NCBI GenBank assembly: GCA_902550285.1
Contig: CACCYQ010000004.1
Span: 1 to 42,835, forward strand
Reading direction: 5' to 3'
Source of the DNA: an uncultured Pelagibacteraceae bacterium
GTDB taxonomy: Bacteria > Pseudomonadota > Alphaproteobacteria > Pelagibacterales > Pelagibacteraceae
Length of the DNA stretch: 42,835 nt
The position numbers and the translations under genes were made by a program. The notes under the pieces were generated by a model that was given only the letters and a program-made list of their open reading frames with translations, had not been told where the DNA came from and did not search any database. Below, piece by piece: positions 1 through 7,953 of this stretch. How positions within the stretch are numbered: the stretch's first letter is position 1; the number at the start of each line of letters is the position of its first letter.

Positions 1-600
1 GATTAATTTTGCAGATTTTAAATTTGGAAATATTTTATCATTCCATATATCAAGTAATTTATTTAAATTTCGATCAGGCCTAGAAGTAAATATAGCTTGA
101 TTATGGTCTATATTATTAGTCAATTCAGTTTTCATAAACAAATCATCAATAGAAACGTATAATATTTTTTTTCCAAAAAGTGATAAAAATTTAGATCTTT
201 TTTTGTTGTGATAATTTCCAATAACATAAACTTCAGGTTTATTTTTGAAATATGAAAATAACTGTCCTTTTCGAATAAACTTTTCCAATGATTGTAGAGA
301 ATAAGATATTACTAACTTTTTATTGGCATTTACTTTGTTCAGAAGCCTCATATCAGCATTAGCTATAGCGACATCAAAATTTAAATTTTCTGATTTATTT
401 AACTTTTTTATATTGTACCAGTTTGAACTGTCATTGTGTATTTTGTAAGTACAATTGTTGTAAACAGTTACATCATGTCCAATTTTTTTTAAATTTTCAG
501 AAAGATTAATCAGTATTGTTTCAGCACCTCTCAAAATAGATGAGTGTTTGTCCATATATGAGTATTCAAAATTTGTCTGATCTAGAAAACAAAATTTCAT
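1..600 (-). CDS. Glycosyltransferase, GT4-like (partial, 3' part outside window)
   Basis: An open frame runs from an ATG at 598-600 off the left edge (200 codons, no stop). Near the N-terminus it reads LRGAETILINLSENL followed by KKIGHDVTVYNN, the nucleotide-sugar glycosyltransferase opening in which a glycine-rich turn precedes an amphipathic helix and a strand. Later, residues near 170 read TSRPDRNLNKLLDIW, resembling the start of the donor-binding half of GT4 enzymes. It probably transfers a sugar to a cell-surface polysaccharide or glycolipid at the inner membrane; donor and acceptor cannot be told. Its ATG overlaps the stop of the upstream GT2 gene as ATGA, so the two are probably translationally coupled. 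The glycosyltransferase fold is fairly sure; the exact family is an inference. Confidence 0.75.
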   Translation of the reverse strand, partial: MKFCFLDQTNFEYSYMDKHSSILRGAETILINLSENLKKIGHDVTVYNNCTYKIHNDSSNWYNIKKLNKSENLNFDVAIANADMRLLNKVNANKKLVISYSLQSLEKFIRKGQLFSYFKNKPEVYVIGNYHNKKRSKFLSLFGKKILYVSIDDLFMKTELTNNIDHNQAIFTSRPDRNLNKLLDIWNDKIFPNLKSAKLI

Positions 601-1445
601 TTATTTAAAATTTTAATTATAAAATAATAAATTTTATTTATTATTAAGTCTTTATAATAATATATATTTTTGATTGGATCAGTTAATTCTGATTCATATT
701 TTGAGTTAGTTTTTAAATAATGTTTTTTAAAAAATTTTACACTAATTCCCCATTTTTTAATAAATGTTAAGTCACCTCTATTTTTTTTAATAACTAAATT
801 TTTTCTAGTTGTTTGAGATCCAAAATGATAAACTTTAAAATCATTTAAACCTTTAAATATTCTAACTCCTTCTTTCCAAAGTTTCATATTAAAGTCAGGA
901 TCAGAGGCAATACCAGGATTAAATTCTTCACTAAATCCACCAACTTTATTCCACATATTTTTTGTAACTAGATGAGGTGCAAAATGAGTTCCTTGATGAT
1001 TATAAAAATTATAATTTTGATAATTTTCTAGTAATTTATTTTCATTAAATGTTTCTATTGAGTTTCCACAATCTAATGATACATGAGCTCCAGATGGCTG
1101 AATCATAGTACCTCCTAAATAAAATTTTTCGTGCTTTATTTTTTTGATTTCATTTAATAATACATTATCCCAATTTGGGCAAAAATACATATCATCATGA
1201 CTATACAATATATAGTTAGTAGTACTTAGTTTTACAGCCTCATTTATAGAAGTACATAATCCTAGATTGTTTTCCGAGAATGAATATTTGATTTTATTTT
1301 TTTTTAAAAAATCATTAGTTCCATCTGATCCATCGTTTGAATGAATTATAATTTCATGTTTGTATGAAGAATTTTTATTAATACTTTCTAAGCAAAGTTT
1401 TAAGTATTTGTGATTATTAAAAGTTGGTATTACTATTGAAAACAT
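597..1445 (-). CDS. Family 2 (GT-A) glycosyltransferase
   Basis: A 282-residue cytosolic or membrane-associated glycosyltransferase. It opens with the classic GT2 strand SIVIPTFNN (residues 3-11), has a nucleotide-binding DGSDGT at 38-43, and an acidic pair in YSHDDMYF (D84-D85) that matches the metal-binding DXD position. Further on, WNKVGGFSEEF resembles the GGFDE acceptor-side motif of GT2 enzymes. The last 25 residues are lysine-rich and aromatic, without a clear membrane anchor. It sits between two other glycosyltransferases, with a 1-base overlap upstream (TAATG) and a 4-base overlap downstream (ATGA), so it belongs to a surface-polysaccharide biosynthesis operon. The sugar transferred is unknown. 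Confidence 0.88.
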   Translation of the reverse strand: MFSIVIPTFNNHKYLKLCLESINKNSSYKHEIIIHSNDGSDGTNDFLKKNKIKYSFSENNLGLCTSINEAVKLSTTNYILYSHDDMYFCPNWDNVLLNEIKKIKHEKFYLGGTMIQPSGAHVSLDCGNSIETFNENKLLENYQNYNFYNHQGTHFAPHLVTKNMWNKVGGFSEEFNPGIASDPDFNMKLWKEGVRIFKGLNDFKVYHFGSQTTRKNLVIKKNRGDLTFIKKWGISVKFFKKHYLKTNSKYESELTDPIKNIYYYKDLIINKIYYFIIKILNK

Positions 1446-3577
1446 TATGGTCTATGCCATAAATATTTATTTTTATTATGATTAATTTCAAGTGTTTTGT
1501 TTACTATGAACTCTGATACTAGGTTAGAATTGAAATATTTGTGGTATTTATCTCTTCCTTTTTTAGCTATTAATTTTCTTAACTTTTCATCTTTGCTTAT
1601 TTTCATAATTTTTTCAGATAAATCTGAAATATTTTTATAGAAAACCATTTCGGTCTTATCAAAAAAATCATTATAGCAAGTTTTTTCATCTATAAGAGTA
1701 ACTAAACCATTGCCAATTATCTGAGCAATTCTATCACTACTATAATATTTTATTGGATCTCCCCTACTCAAATTTAAACCCATTTTTGCATTAGAAATTA
1801 CTTTAAAAAATTGATCAGCCCAAATAGGTTGTATTTGATTTACTCCATATAAGTCGAATTTAACACTCTGAGAACTATATAATAATTTATTAATAAATAG
1901 CTCTCTATCATCAGAATTTCTAGATTTTAATTTTCCTCTATGTACACCATGACTTAAAGCAAAAAAAACATCTACACTACATTCATTTTTATAGTTTTCG
2001 AGAGTTTCAAAAGATTGATCAGTTGGATTTGGTATAAAAAAATTTTTTGTTTTTTTTGATAAAAAATTAAGCGCATCAGGACTTGTTGTTATAAAATTAG
2101 AATCAACAAATTTACTTTTATCTAATATTCTTTTTTTATTTTTATTATAATCTGGACCATATTTGTTAAGAGGATCCAAAAACCATTGAGAAATTTTTAA
2201 GTGGGGATATTCATCTTTTAGATTACCCAATGTATCTGTTTCAATTAAATCAGCATGACCCAATACAATCATATCAGGTTTAAAATTGTGACAAGTTTTA
2301 TGTAATTTTTCATTAAGAGATTTTCCACCAGTTATATCTTTGTAGGATTTGTAATGTTTTTGTATATCTCTATCACTAAACTCAAGTACTGTGTGACCAG
2401 ATCTAATAAATCCATTGTTCAATCTTCTTCCAGTGTTAAAAAAAAGCCTACCATTGTGTCTTTCATTAAAGTTAGTTACATGAATAATTCTTATAGGTTT
2501 AAGAGGTTTTTTGAGATAAATATTTTTTGAAATTAATATTTCACCTCTTAGTTTATCCAATAATCTTGTAACATGTCTATGTGTTAAATAAAAATTTTCA
2601 TGAGATCGTTTTTGAAGCTCCGATCGAACTCTAGAATTTTTAATTAGATTATCAATTTCTTTGTAAAGACTTACTGAATTTAATTTTTTTAAAATTATAG
2701 CATTAGTGATCGTTTCAGGTAAACCACCTTTATTGCTAATTATAACTGCACATCCATTTGCAGAAGCTTCAAGGCTCGTTCTTCCAAATGGCTCATCCCA
2801 TCTTGAACAAACAATGGCAATACTGGTTTTTTTATAGATTTTCAAAACTTTTTCATGATTTACAAAACCTAAATTAATCAACCTTTCATGCTTAAATTCC
2901 AACTGATCTCTGGGTTCGTCACCTATAACTATAGATTTCCAGTTTTTATTTTTCTTAAGGATTTTAATTACAGCATTACCAAATATATCGTAGCCTTTTG
3001 CTCTATTAAGTTTTCCAACGAATGTTATAATATTTTTTTTATCATTAACTTTAAATTTATTTTTTTTTGCAGATTGATTAATAACAATTAGCTTTTCGCT
3101 ATTGACATAATCAAAATGCATTCCCTGAAGAAATCTTTTCTTGGACCAGTTACTATTAAAAATTACTTTGTGACAATTATTAATTAAATAAGTTCGATCG
3201 CTAATTGACTTAGATCCAGTCATTGTTAAAGGATCATTATGAAAATAAAAAGTATAAATTTTATTATTAAGTTTATCTTTTAATAATTTTAGATAAAATG
3301 GCCTATTATGTAATTCTATTAAATTGGAATTGTTTTTAATTTCATATTTAATAAATTCGTTTACATAAGCTTTGTTTTGTCCTTGAAAAATTTTTTTTGT
3401 AATTGGGATATTTTTATATTTTAAATTAAACTTTTTTTTATACTCAGTATTTCCAAATATAGTTATGCTTTTTTTAAACTTACTTATTTTAGAGGTGTCT
3501 TTAACAAATAAAGAAACTGCACCTGCATAATTTGGAGAAAAATTTTCTTTAAATGGTAATAAGATTGAAATTTTCAT
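1445..3577 (-). CDS. Two-domain glycosyltransferase (GT4 N-half fused to CgeB-like C-half)
   Basis: This 710-residue protein carries two glycosyltransferase modules. Residues about 1-345 are GT4: VGKLNRAKGYDIF marks the start of the donor-binding lobe, and DEPFGRTSLEASANG carries the EX7E-type motif, followed by GGLPETI. Residues about 360-700 start afresh with IIHVTNFNERHNGRLFF and end in a CgeB/Glyco_trans_1_2-like region, with YSSDRIAQIIGNG and a C-terminal repeat of KISKDEKLRKLIAKKGRDKY type. Such fusions can add two sugars in sequence to one acceptor, but that is inference. It overlaps the GIY-YIG gene upstream by 29 bases and the GT2 gene downstream by one base. No signal peptide or membrane segment is visible. 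Confidence 0.85.
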   Translation of the reverse strand: MKISILLPFKENFSPNYAGAVSLFVKDTSKISKFKKSITIFGNTEYKKKFNLKYKNIPITKKIFQGQNKAYVNEFIKYEIKNNSNLIELHNRPFYLKLLKDKLNNKIYTFYFHNDPLTMTGSKSISDRTYLINNCHKVIFNSNWSKKRFLQGMHFDYVNSEKLIVINQSAKKNKFKVNDKKNIITFVGKLNRAKGYDIFGNAVIKILKKNKNWKSIVIGDEPRDQLEFKHERLINLGFVNHEKVLKIYKKTSIAIVCSRWDEPFGRTSLEASANGCAVIISNKGGLPETITNAIILKKLNSVSLYKEIDNLIKNSRVRSELQKRSHENFYLTHRHVTRLLDKLRGEILISKNIYLKKPLKPIRIIHVTNFNERHNGRLFFNTGRRLNNGFIRSGHTVLEFSDRDIQKHYKSYKDITGGKSLNEKLHKTCHNFKPDMIVLGHADLIETDTLGNLKDEYPHLKISQWFLDPLNKYGPDYNKNKKRILDKSKFVDSNFITTSPDALNFLSKKTKNFFIPNPTDQSFETLENYKNECSVDVFFALSHGVHRGKLKSRNSDDRELFINKLLYSSQSVKFDLYGVNQIQPIWADQFFKVISNAKMGLNLSRGDPIKYYSSDRIAQIIGNGLVTLIDEKTCYNDFFDKTEMVFYKNISDLSEKIMKISKDEKLRKLIAKKGRDKYHKYFNSNLVSEFIVNKTLEINHNKNKYLWHRP

Positions 3578-3815
3578 TTTTTATTTTATTTCTTAATATA
3601 TAATTTTTCTTAAGTTTATATTCATTTTTCATAGCTTCATTTTTATTTTTGTATTTTTTGTAATAAATTAATTTCCATTTTCTTCCTCTGGTAAATTTTG
3701 CACCTTTAGAGGTATTATGTAAATTTAATCTATTTTTTAAATTATTTGTATACCCAACATAAGATATTGTTTTATTTTTGGCCTTTGATCCAATCATATA
3801 CACAAAGAAGGTCAT
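3549..3815 (-). CDS. Small GIY-YIG domain protein
   Basis: An 88-residue, single-domain member of the GIY-YIG/UvrC-type nuclease superfamily (UPF0213-like size). The split signature is visible as FVYMIG (residues 4-9) and SYVGYT (17-22), followed by NNLKNRLNLHN with the conserved arginine, and by YYKKYKNKNEAMKNEYKLKK with the conserved glutamate helix. Lysine and asparagine are abundant, as throughout the window. Small stand-alone members have poorly known roles and are thought to be DNA endonucleases or structure-specific repair proteins. The ATG lies only two bases after the CCA end of tRNA-Glu on the same strand, and the 3' end overlaps the next glycosyltransferase by 29 bases. The tRNA boundary may mark the edge of a variable region. 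Confidence 0.85.
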   Translation of the reverse strand: MTFFVYMIGSKAKNKTISYVGYTNNLKNRLNLHNTSKGAKFTRGRKWKLIYYKKYKNKNEAMKNEYKLKKNYILRNKIKNENFNLITI

Positions 3816-3817
3816 AT

Positions 3818-3892
3818 TGGCGGTCCCTAGGGGAATCGAACCCCTCTTTCATGGATGAAAACCATGTGTCCTAACCGATAGACGAAGGGACC
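3818..3892 (-). tRNA. tRNA-Glu (anticodon UUC), CCA encoded
   Basis: On the minus strand the 7-bp acceptor GGTCCCT pairs with AGGGACC, followed by discriminator G and a genomically encoded CCA at 3818-3820. The anticodon stem CATGG/CCATG encloses loop TTTTCAT, giving anticodon TTC for glutamate. The T arm reads GGGGTTCGATTCCCC. It lies 35 bases after glpX and two bases before the GIY-YIG start codon, in the same direction as both. Confidence 0.97.
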
Positions 3893-3902
3893 AAAGCAAG
3901 GT

Positions 3903-3931
3903 CTTTTATTGCAATTATTAATATTAATCAA
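3903..3931 (-). promoter_or_regulatory. Possible promoter of tRNA-Glu
   Basis: On the minus strand TTGATT (3926-3931) and TAAAAG (3903-3908) are separated by 17 bases and would start transcription about ten bases before the tRNA. The -35 overlaps the glpX stop codon. The -10 is weak, so read-through from glpX is equally possible. Confidence 0.3.
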
Positions 3932-4872
3932 GTGATAGGTACCTCTTTTTTTATAACATTAACCATAGAGTTTTTTTTTGTAACAAATGTTTGGGTAACA
4001 TATTTACCGTTAATTATTTTAACTCCACTAACTAAATCGCCAGAGGTAATTCCTGTAGCACAAAAAATCGACTCTCCTTTAACAATATCATTTAAATTAT
4101 ATTTTTTGGTTAAATCTTCAATGCCCATTTGTAATGCTCTTTTTTTATCTTCATCTTTTTCAAACAAAAACCTTCCTTGAAACTTGCAATTAAATGCATC
4201 TAAAGCACATGCTGCTAATACACCTTCTGGACCACCTCCAATTCCAAGAAATATATCTATATTGTGTTTTTTATCTGTTACCAAAAGAGCTCCAGAAACA
4301 TCACCATCAGATATTAATTTTAAATTAACTTTTAATTCTTTTAGTTTATCAATTATTTTTCTATGTCTTGGTCTATCTAATAAACAAGCGGTTAATTTTG
4401 TAATGTCTTTATTTTTTGCATCAGCGATATTTTTAATATTTTTTTCTATTGAAAAATCTAAATCTGTTGCATCGGTGGGCACATCATTACCCACAGCAAT
4501 TTTATCCATATATGTTTCAGGTGCGTTAAATAAGTTTCCTTTTAAAGATAATGACATAACTGACAATGCACCTGGTAAATTTTTTGCTGCAAAATTAGTA
4601 CCCTCCAAAGGATCAACAGCAATATCAATTTCAGGTCCATTTCCTGTTCCAAGTTTTTCACCAATATAAAGCATTGGAGCCTTGTCTAGTTCTCCTTCAC
4701 CAATAACTACAGTGCCATTTATATCTAGTTTATTTAAATTTTTTCTCATAGCATCGGTAGCGGCTTTGTCAGCAATTACTTTATCATTTTTTCCTATGTA
4801 TTTATGACAAGCTACAGCTGCGTATGATGTTATTTCAATCAACTTATCAATTAATTGTTTGTTTAAATTCAC
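3928..4872 (-). CDS. glpX: Fructose-1,6-bisphosphatase, class II
   Basis: Catalyses fructose-1,6-bisphosphate to fructose-6-phosphate plus phosphate in gluconeogenesis, in the cytosol. The 314-residue length suits the GlpX family. Metal- and phosphate-binding motifs of the lithium-sensitive phosphatase fold are present: GEGELDKAP (residues 58-66), DPLEGT (87-92), then SDGDVSGALL and GIGGGPEGVLAACAL in the second half. The start is GTG at 4870-4872; no better ATG exists and the N-terminus matches the family (LIEITSYAAVAC). It begins two bases after the stop of the SbmA-like gene and is followed by tRNA-Glu. It is probably transcribed from the tRNA-Pro side together with the NDUFS4-like and SbmA-like genes. 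Confidence 0.95.
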   Translation of the reverse strand: MNLNKQLIDKLIEITSYAAVACHKYIGKNDKVIADKAATDAMRKNLNKLDINGTVVIGEGELDKAPMLYIGEKLGTGNGPEIDIAVDPLEGTNFAAKNLPGALSVMSLSLKGNLFNAPETYMDKIAVGNDVPTDATDLDFSIEKNIKNIADAKNKDITKLTACLLDRPRHRKIIDKLKELKVNLKLISDGDVSGALLVTDKKHNIDIFLGIGGGPEGVLAACALDAFNCKFQGRFLFEKDEDKKRALQMGIEDLTKKYNLNDIVKGESIFCATGITSGDLVSGVKIINGKYVTQTFVTKKNSMVNVIKKEVPIT

Positions 4873-4874
4873 TA

Positions 4875-5870
4875 TTAAATTTTTACTATAGTATCATTTT
4901 TTATTGAATTCAATTTTGCTTCAAACTCGCTTAATCTTTTCCATACAGATATTAATTCAACTATAGTTGACCAGCTTCTGACTAAATATTGTAATGATCC
5001 TTCAACTCTACCAAAAGCTCTTGTAATTTGTTGAACAAAACCTAATGTAATAGCACCAGTAACTATTGTTGGTGCTAACGCTAAGTATGGAACTATAACC
5101 ATACCTTGAAAATAACTCCATTTAACAGTGTTAAAGTATAAATAATGAAAATAAGATTTGTAATGTATGCCTCTAACTCGATTATATAACTGACCTATAG
5201 TCGGAGGTGCAGCTCGTATAGGATCATCTTCGCCATGAACTAGTTCCTTCCTATATCCAGCTTCCTCTTTTTGAATATCATACTCTATTCCTGGTAGTTT
5301 AATACCAACTGCTGCTAAAATTATAGTTCCTCCTAATGCAGAAATTATAGCAACCCATACTAAAGCATGATCAACTTGCCCTATCCAAGGCAATACATCA
5401 ATTTGTTTAGATAAGCCCCATAGTATAGGAGTAAATGCTATTAAAGTCATAATGCTATCTAGCAATCCAGTACCCAAACCTTCCATTATTCTTGCAAATT
5501 TTAAAGTATCCTCCTGAACTCTTTGAGAAGCACCTTCCGTTAATCGAGCTTTTAACCATTGTTCATGATAGTGATTAGCCATTGCAGTCCTCCATCTAAA
5601 AACCCAATGACTAGTAAAGAATCCTGTAAAAACAGCAATTAAAATCCAAAGAGCTGCTATTTTAGCAAATGTAAAAAGATAACCAATGAATTCAGCTTCA
5701 GATACTGAATTTGGTGTTGTCAATGCTTTTTGTAAAGTGTCATAAAAATCTCCAAACCACTCATTAATCTTAACATCTAACTGAACTTGATACCAAGTAG
5801 ATACTAAAATGAATATTGAACCAAATATACTCCAAGGAAACCACTGTTTTTGAGTAAAAAATTTAAACAT
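4875..5870 (-). CDS. SbmA/BacA-family peptide transporter-like membrane protein
   Basis: A 331-residue inner-membrane protein of the SbmA_BacA family, related to the membrane domains of ABC exporters but without its own ATPase. SbmA and BacA import peptides (microcins, Bac7-like antimicrobial peptides) using the proton gradient. Recognisable stretches are WYQVQLDVKINEWFGDFYD near residue 30, FRWRTAMANHYHEQWL near 91-106, IQKEEAGYRKELVHGEDD, and FGRVEGSLQYLVRSWSTIVEL near the C-terminus. E. coli SbmA is about 406 residues; this one starts at what corresponds to its second membrane region, so the first helix is missing. Eight bases separate it from the upstream NDUFS4-like gene and two from glpX downstream. 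The substrate is unknown. Confidence 0.88.
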   Translation of the reverse strand: MFKFFTQKQWFPWSIFGSIFILVSTWYQVQLDVKINEWFGDFYDTLQKALTTPNSVSEAEFIGYLFTFAKIAALWILIAVFTGFFTSHWVFRWRTAMANHYHEQWLKARLTEGASQRVQEDTLKFARIMEGLGTGLLDSIMTLIAFTPILWGLSKQIDVLPWIGQVDHALVWVAIISALGGTIILAAVGIKLPGIEYDIQKEEAGYRKELVHGEDDPIRAAPPTIGQLYNRVRGIHYKSYFHYLYFNTVKWSYFQGMVIVPYLALAPTIVTGAITLGFVQQITRAFGRVEGSLQYLVRSWSTIVELISVWKRLSEFEAKLNSIKNDTIVKI

Positions 5871-5878
5871 TAAATTTA

Positions 5879-6160
5879 TTATTTAGTAAAATTATCTGAA
5901 TAAGATTTTTTTACCAATTTTCTTTCTTTAGGCTCGATAATTTCATAATTAATTTTATTTTTCTTAGCATATTCAATAGCCATATTTTTATCAGAAAATT
6001 CAAGTTTTATTTCACCTAATGTATCTGTTGAGCTTTCCCAGCCCATTAAAGGGTTAATGCCAGTATCATTGGTAAAAAATTCTAAAAACCATTTATCAGA
6101 ATTTTTATTTCCAGATTGCATTGCAGATTTAGATGGTTTGTATATTTTTGCTTTTTTCAT
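5879..6160 (-). CDS. NDUFS4-like accessory subunit of respiratory complex I
   Basis: A 93-residue protein of the NADH:ubiquinone oxidoreductase 18-kDa (NDUFS4, ETC complex I subunit conserved region) family, which occurs in alphaproteobacteria and mitochondria and stabilises the peripheral arm near the NADH module. The family pattern is clear: KIYKPSKSAMQSG (residues 5-17), WFLEF (24-28), NPLMGWESSTDT (36-47), then a phenylalanine/alanine helix (EFSDKNMAIEYAKKN) and NYEIIEPKERK. It is encoded away from any nuo operon here. The ATG is nine bases after the CCA end of tRNA-Pro with no visible Shine-Dalgarno site, so its mRNA may start at a processed tRNA end. Confidence 0.9.
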   Translation of the reverse strand: MKKAKIYKPSKSAMQSGNKNSDKWFLEFFTNDTGINPLMGWESSTDTLGEIKLEFSDKNMAIEYAKKNKINYEIIEPKERKLVKKSYSDNFTK

Positions 6161-6169
6161 ATTTTATAA

Positions 6170-6246
<77 letters not shown>

Positions 6247-6255
6247 ATTGGGTTA

Positions 6256-6283
6256 CTAATACAATAGTTGCTAATATTTTCAA
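6256..6283 (-). promoter_or_regulatory. Putative sigma-70 promoter of tRNA-Pro (and the following genes)
   Basis: Minus-strand TTGAAA (6278-6283) and TATTAG (6256-6261) have a 16-base spacer. The predicted start falls a few bases before the tRNA 5' end. It lies in the 94-base gap between tRNA-Pro and the divergent zinc-ribbon gene and may also serve the NDUFS4-like, sbmA-like and glpX genes. Confidence 0.42.
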
Positions 6284-6340
6284 TGTATAAAGAGGTTCAA
6301 AATGAAAGTAATTTGTTAAGAATCTGTTATATAAGACTAT

Positions 6341-6772
6341 ATGCAAATAAAATGTCCTAATTGCAATAAGTCATTCAACGTAAATGACAACATGATACCT
6401 TCTAAAGGACGATTACTTCAATGTGGTAGTTGTGGCAATAAATGGTTTTTTAAAAAAAAAGTGATAAAAACTTTCAGTCCTGAAAAGCCAATGAATACTC
6501 TTTCAGAAAAAAATATATCTGAAAATAAAAATTTTGAAAATGAAGCTAATACAATAATTGATAAAAAAGTTATTAAAATAGACAAAAAAAAGAAAATTAA
6601 TTATATTAATTTATTTTTTGTAATTATTATTTCATTTATATCGCTAGTAATTTTGCTTGATACTTTTAAATCACAAATTTCAAATTTTTTTCCAGGTATT
6701 AATGTAATTCTAGATAATCTCTATGAAACAATTAAAGATATAAACTTATTTTTTAAAGATTTAATTAGATAG
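6341..6772 (+). CDS. MJ0042-type zinc-ribbon protein with one membrane helix
   Basis: A 143-residue protein with an N-terminal zinc ribbon: CPNC (residues 5-8) and CGSC (28-31), separated by NKSFNVNDNMIPSKGRLLQ, matching the MJ0042/zinc_ribbon_4 family often found at the start of DUF3426 proteins. A charged linker of Lys, Glu and Asn follows to about residue 86, then one hydrophobic helix (about 88-108) and a short amphipathic tail. The ribbon is therefore probably cytoplasmic and the tail periplasmic. Function is unknown; related proteins are usually left uncharacterised. It is the first gene of a co-directional trio, two bases before nhaA. Confidence 0.8.
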   Translation: MQIKCPNCNKSFNVNDNMIPSKGRLLQCGSCGNKWFFKKKVIKTFSPEKPMNTLSEKNISENKNFENEANTIIDKKVIKIDKKKKINYINLFFVIIISFISLVILLDTFKSQISNFFPGINVILDNLYETIKDINLFFKDLIR

Positions 6773-6774
6773 TA

Positions 6775-7953
6775 ATGTTAAGATATCTTTCATCACCGTT
6801 TAAATGGTTTTTTAAGTTAGAAGCTGCTAGTGGTCTAATTTTATTAATAAGTGCAATTATTGCTTTAATTATAAGTAATTCCATCTATTCTAATATCTAC
6901 TTTGATTCACTTAATGAATATCTTTTTATAGGAATAAATAATTTTGGTTTAAAATTAAGTGTTCTTCATTGGATAAATGATGCGCTGATGGCTATTTTTT
7001 TTTTCTTTGTTACTTTAGAAATTAAAAGAGAATTTATTCAAGGTGAATTATCCTCTGTAAAACAAGCAATACTTCCTATTGTTGGTGCTGTAGGCGGTAT
7101 GCTTGTACCAGCACTTATTTATATATATATTAACTATGAAACGCCTGGAACATTAAATGGCTGGGCAATACCATCAGCTACAGATATAGCATTTTCAATT
7201 GGGATCTTATCCTTGCTGGGTTCTAGAGTACCTATATCACTAAAAGTTTTTTTAACAGCTTTAGCTATTATTGATGACCTTGGTGCAATTATAATAATAG
7301 CATTTTTTTATACTGGTGATTTAAATATTCATTACTTATCATTAATAATTGCCACATTTATAATTTTAGTTATTTTAAATAGATTTGGTGTGAAAAAATT
7401 TTTACCATATTTAATAGTTGGTATATTTTTATGGTATTTTACTTATGAATCGGGAATACATGCTACAATAGCAGGTGTATTGTTGGCTTGCTCTGTCCCT
7501 CATAGAAAAAAAGATCATGATTTTTCTCTACTTACTAAAATTGAACACTCAATAAGTCCATATGTAGCTTTTGGTATAATGCCATTGTTTGCTTTTGCAA
7601 ATGCAGGAGTGTCACTCAATGGATTGACATTTGCATCGCTATTAGCACCAGTGCCTCTAGGAATATTACTTGGATTGTTTATTGGCAAACAATTCGGAGT
7701 TTTTATTTTTTCTTACGTTTCTATAAAAGCAGGCTTTGCTCAAATGCCAAATAATGCGAATTGGGTCAGTTTTTATGGTGTTGGAGTGTTAACAGGCATT
7801 GGATTTACTATGAGTTTATTTGTTGGTAATTTAGCATTTGTTGAAAATTCTCAATACATAGATGGAGTAAAAATAGGTGTTTTAAGTGGGTCATTATTAT
7901 CCACTATATTTGGATATTTTTTGTTATTACTTTATCCAAATAAATCTAAATAA
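6775..7953 (+). CDS. nhaA: Na+/H+ antiporter NhaA
   Basis: A 392-residue inner-membrane antiporter that expels Na+ in exchange for protons and controls pH and sodium in the cytoplasm, as expected for a marine cell. The family's hallmark paired aspartates are in LAIIDDLGAI (D167-D168, equal to the E. coli D163-D164 ion site). Also conserved are HWINDALMAIFFF (65-77), LEIKREFIQGEL (81-92) and SATDIAFSIGILSLLGSRVP (134-153, the helix IV break). About twelve hydrophobic segments span the length, which matches the usual 380-400 residues. It follows the zinc-ribbon gene by two bases and shares one base (TAATG) with the glutathione peroxidase gene. Confidence 0.97.
   Translation: MLRYLSSPFKWFFKLEAASGLILLISAIIALIISNSIYSNIYFDSLNEYLFIGINNFGLKLSVLHWINDALMAIFFFFVTLEIKREFIQGELSSVKQAILPIVGAVGGMLVPALIYIYINYETPGTLNGWAIPSATDIAFSIGILSLLGSRVPISLKVFLTALAIIDDLGAIIIIAFFYTGDLNIHYLSLIIATFIILVILNRFGVKKFLPYLIVGIFLWYFTYESGIHATIAGVLLACSVPHRKKDHDFSLLTKIEHSISPYVAFGIMPLFAFANAGVSLNGLTFASLLAPVPLGILLGLFIGKQFGVFIFSYVSIKAGFAQMPNNANWVSFYGVGVLTGIGFTMSLFVGNLAFVENSQYIDGVKIGVLSGSLLSTIFGYFLLLLYPNKSK

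Noticed and set aside
4184..4669. 161-codon open frame on the plus strand inside glpX
   Set aside because: It is the antisense shadow of a clearly conserved gene and resembles no protein; other plus-strand frames at 3932-4180, 2888-3091, 21246-21540 and 24597-25067 are rejected for the same reason.
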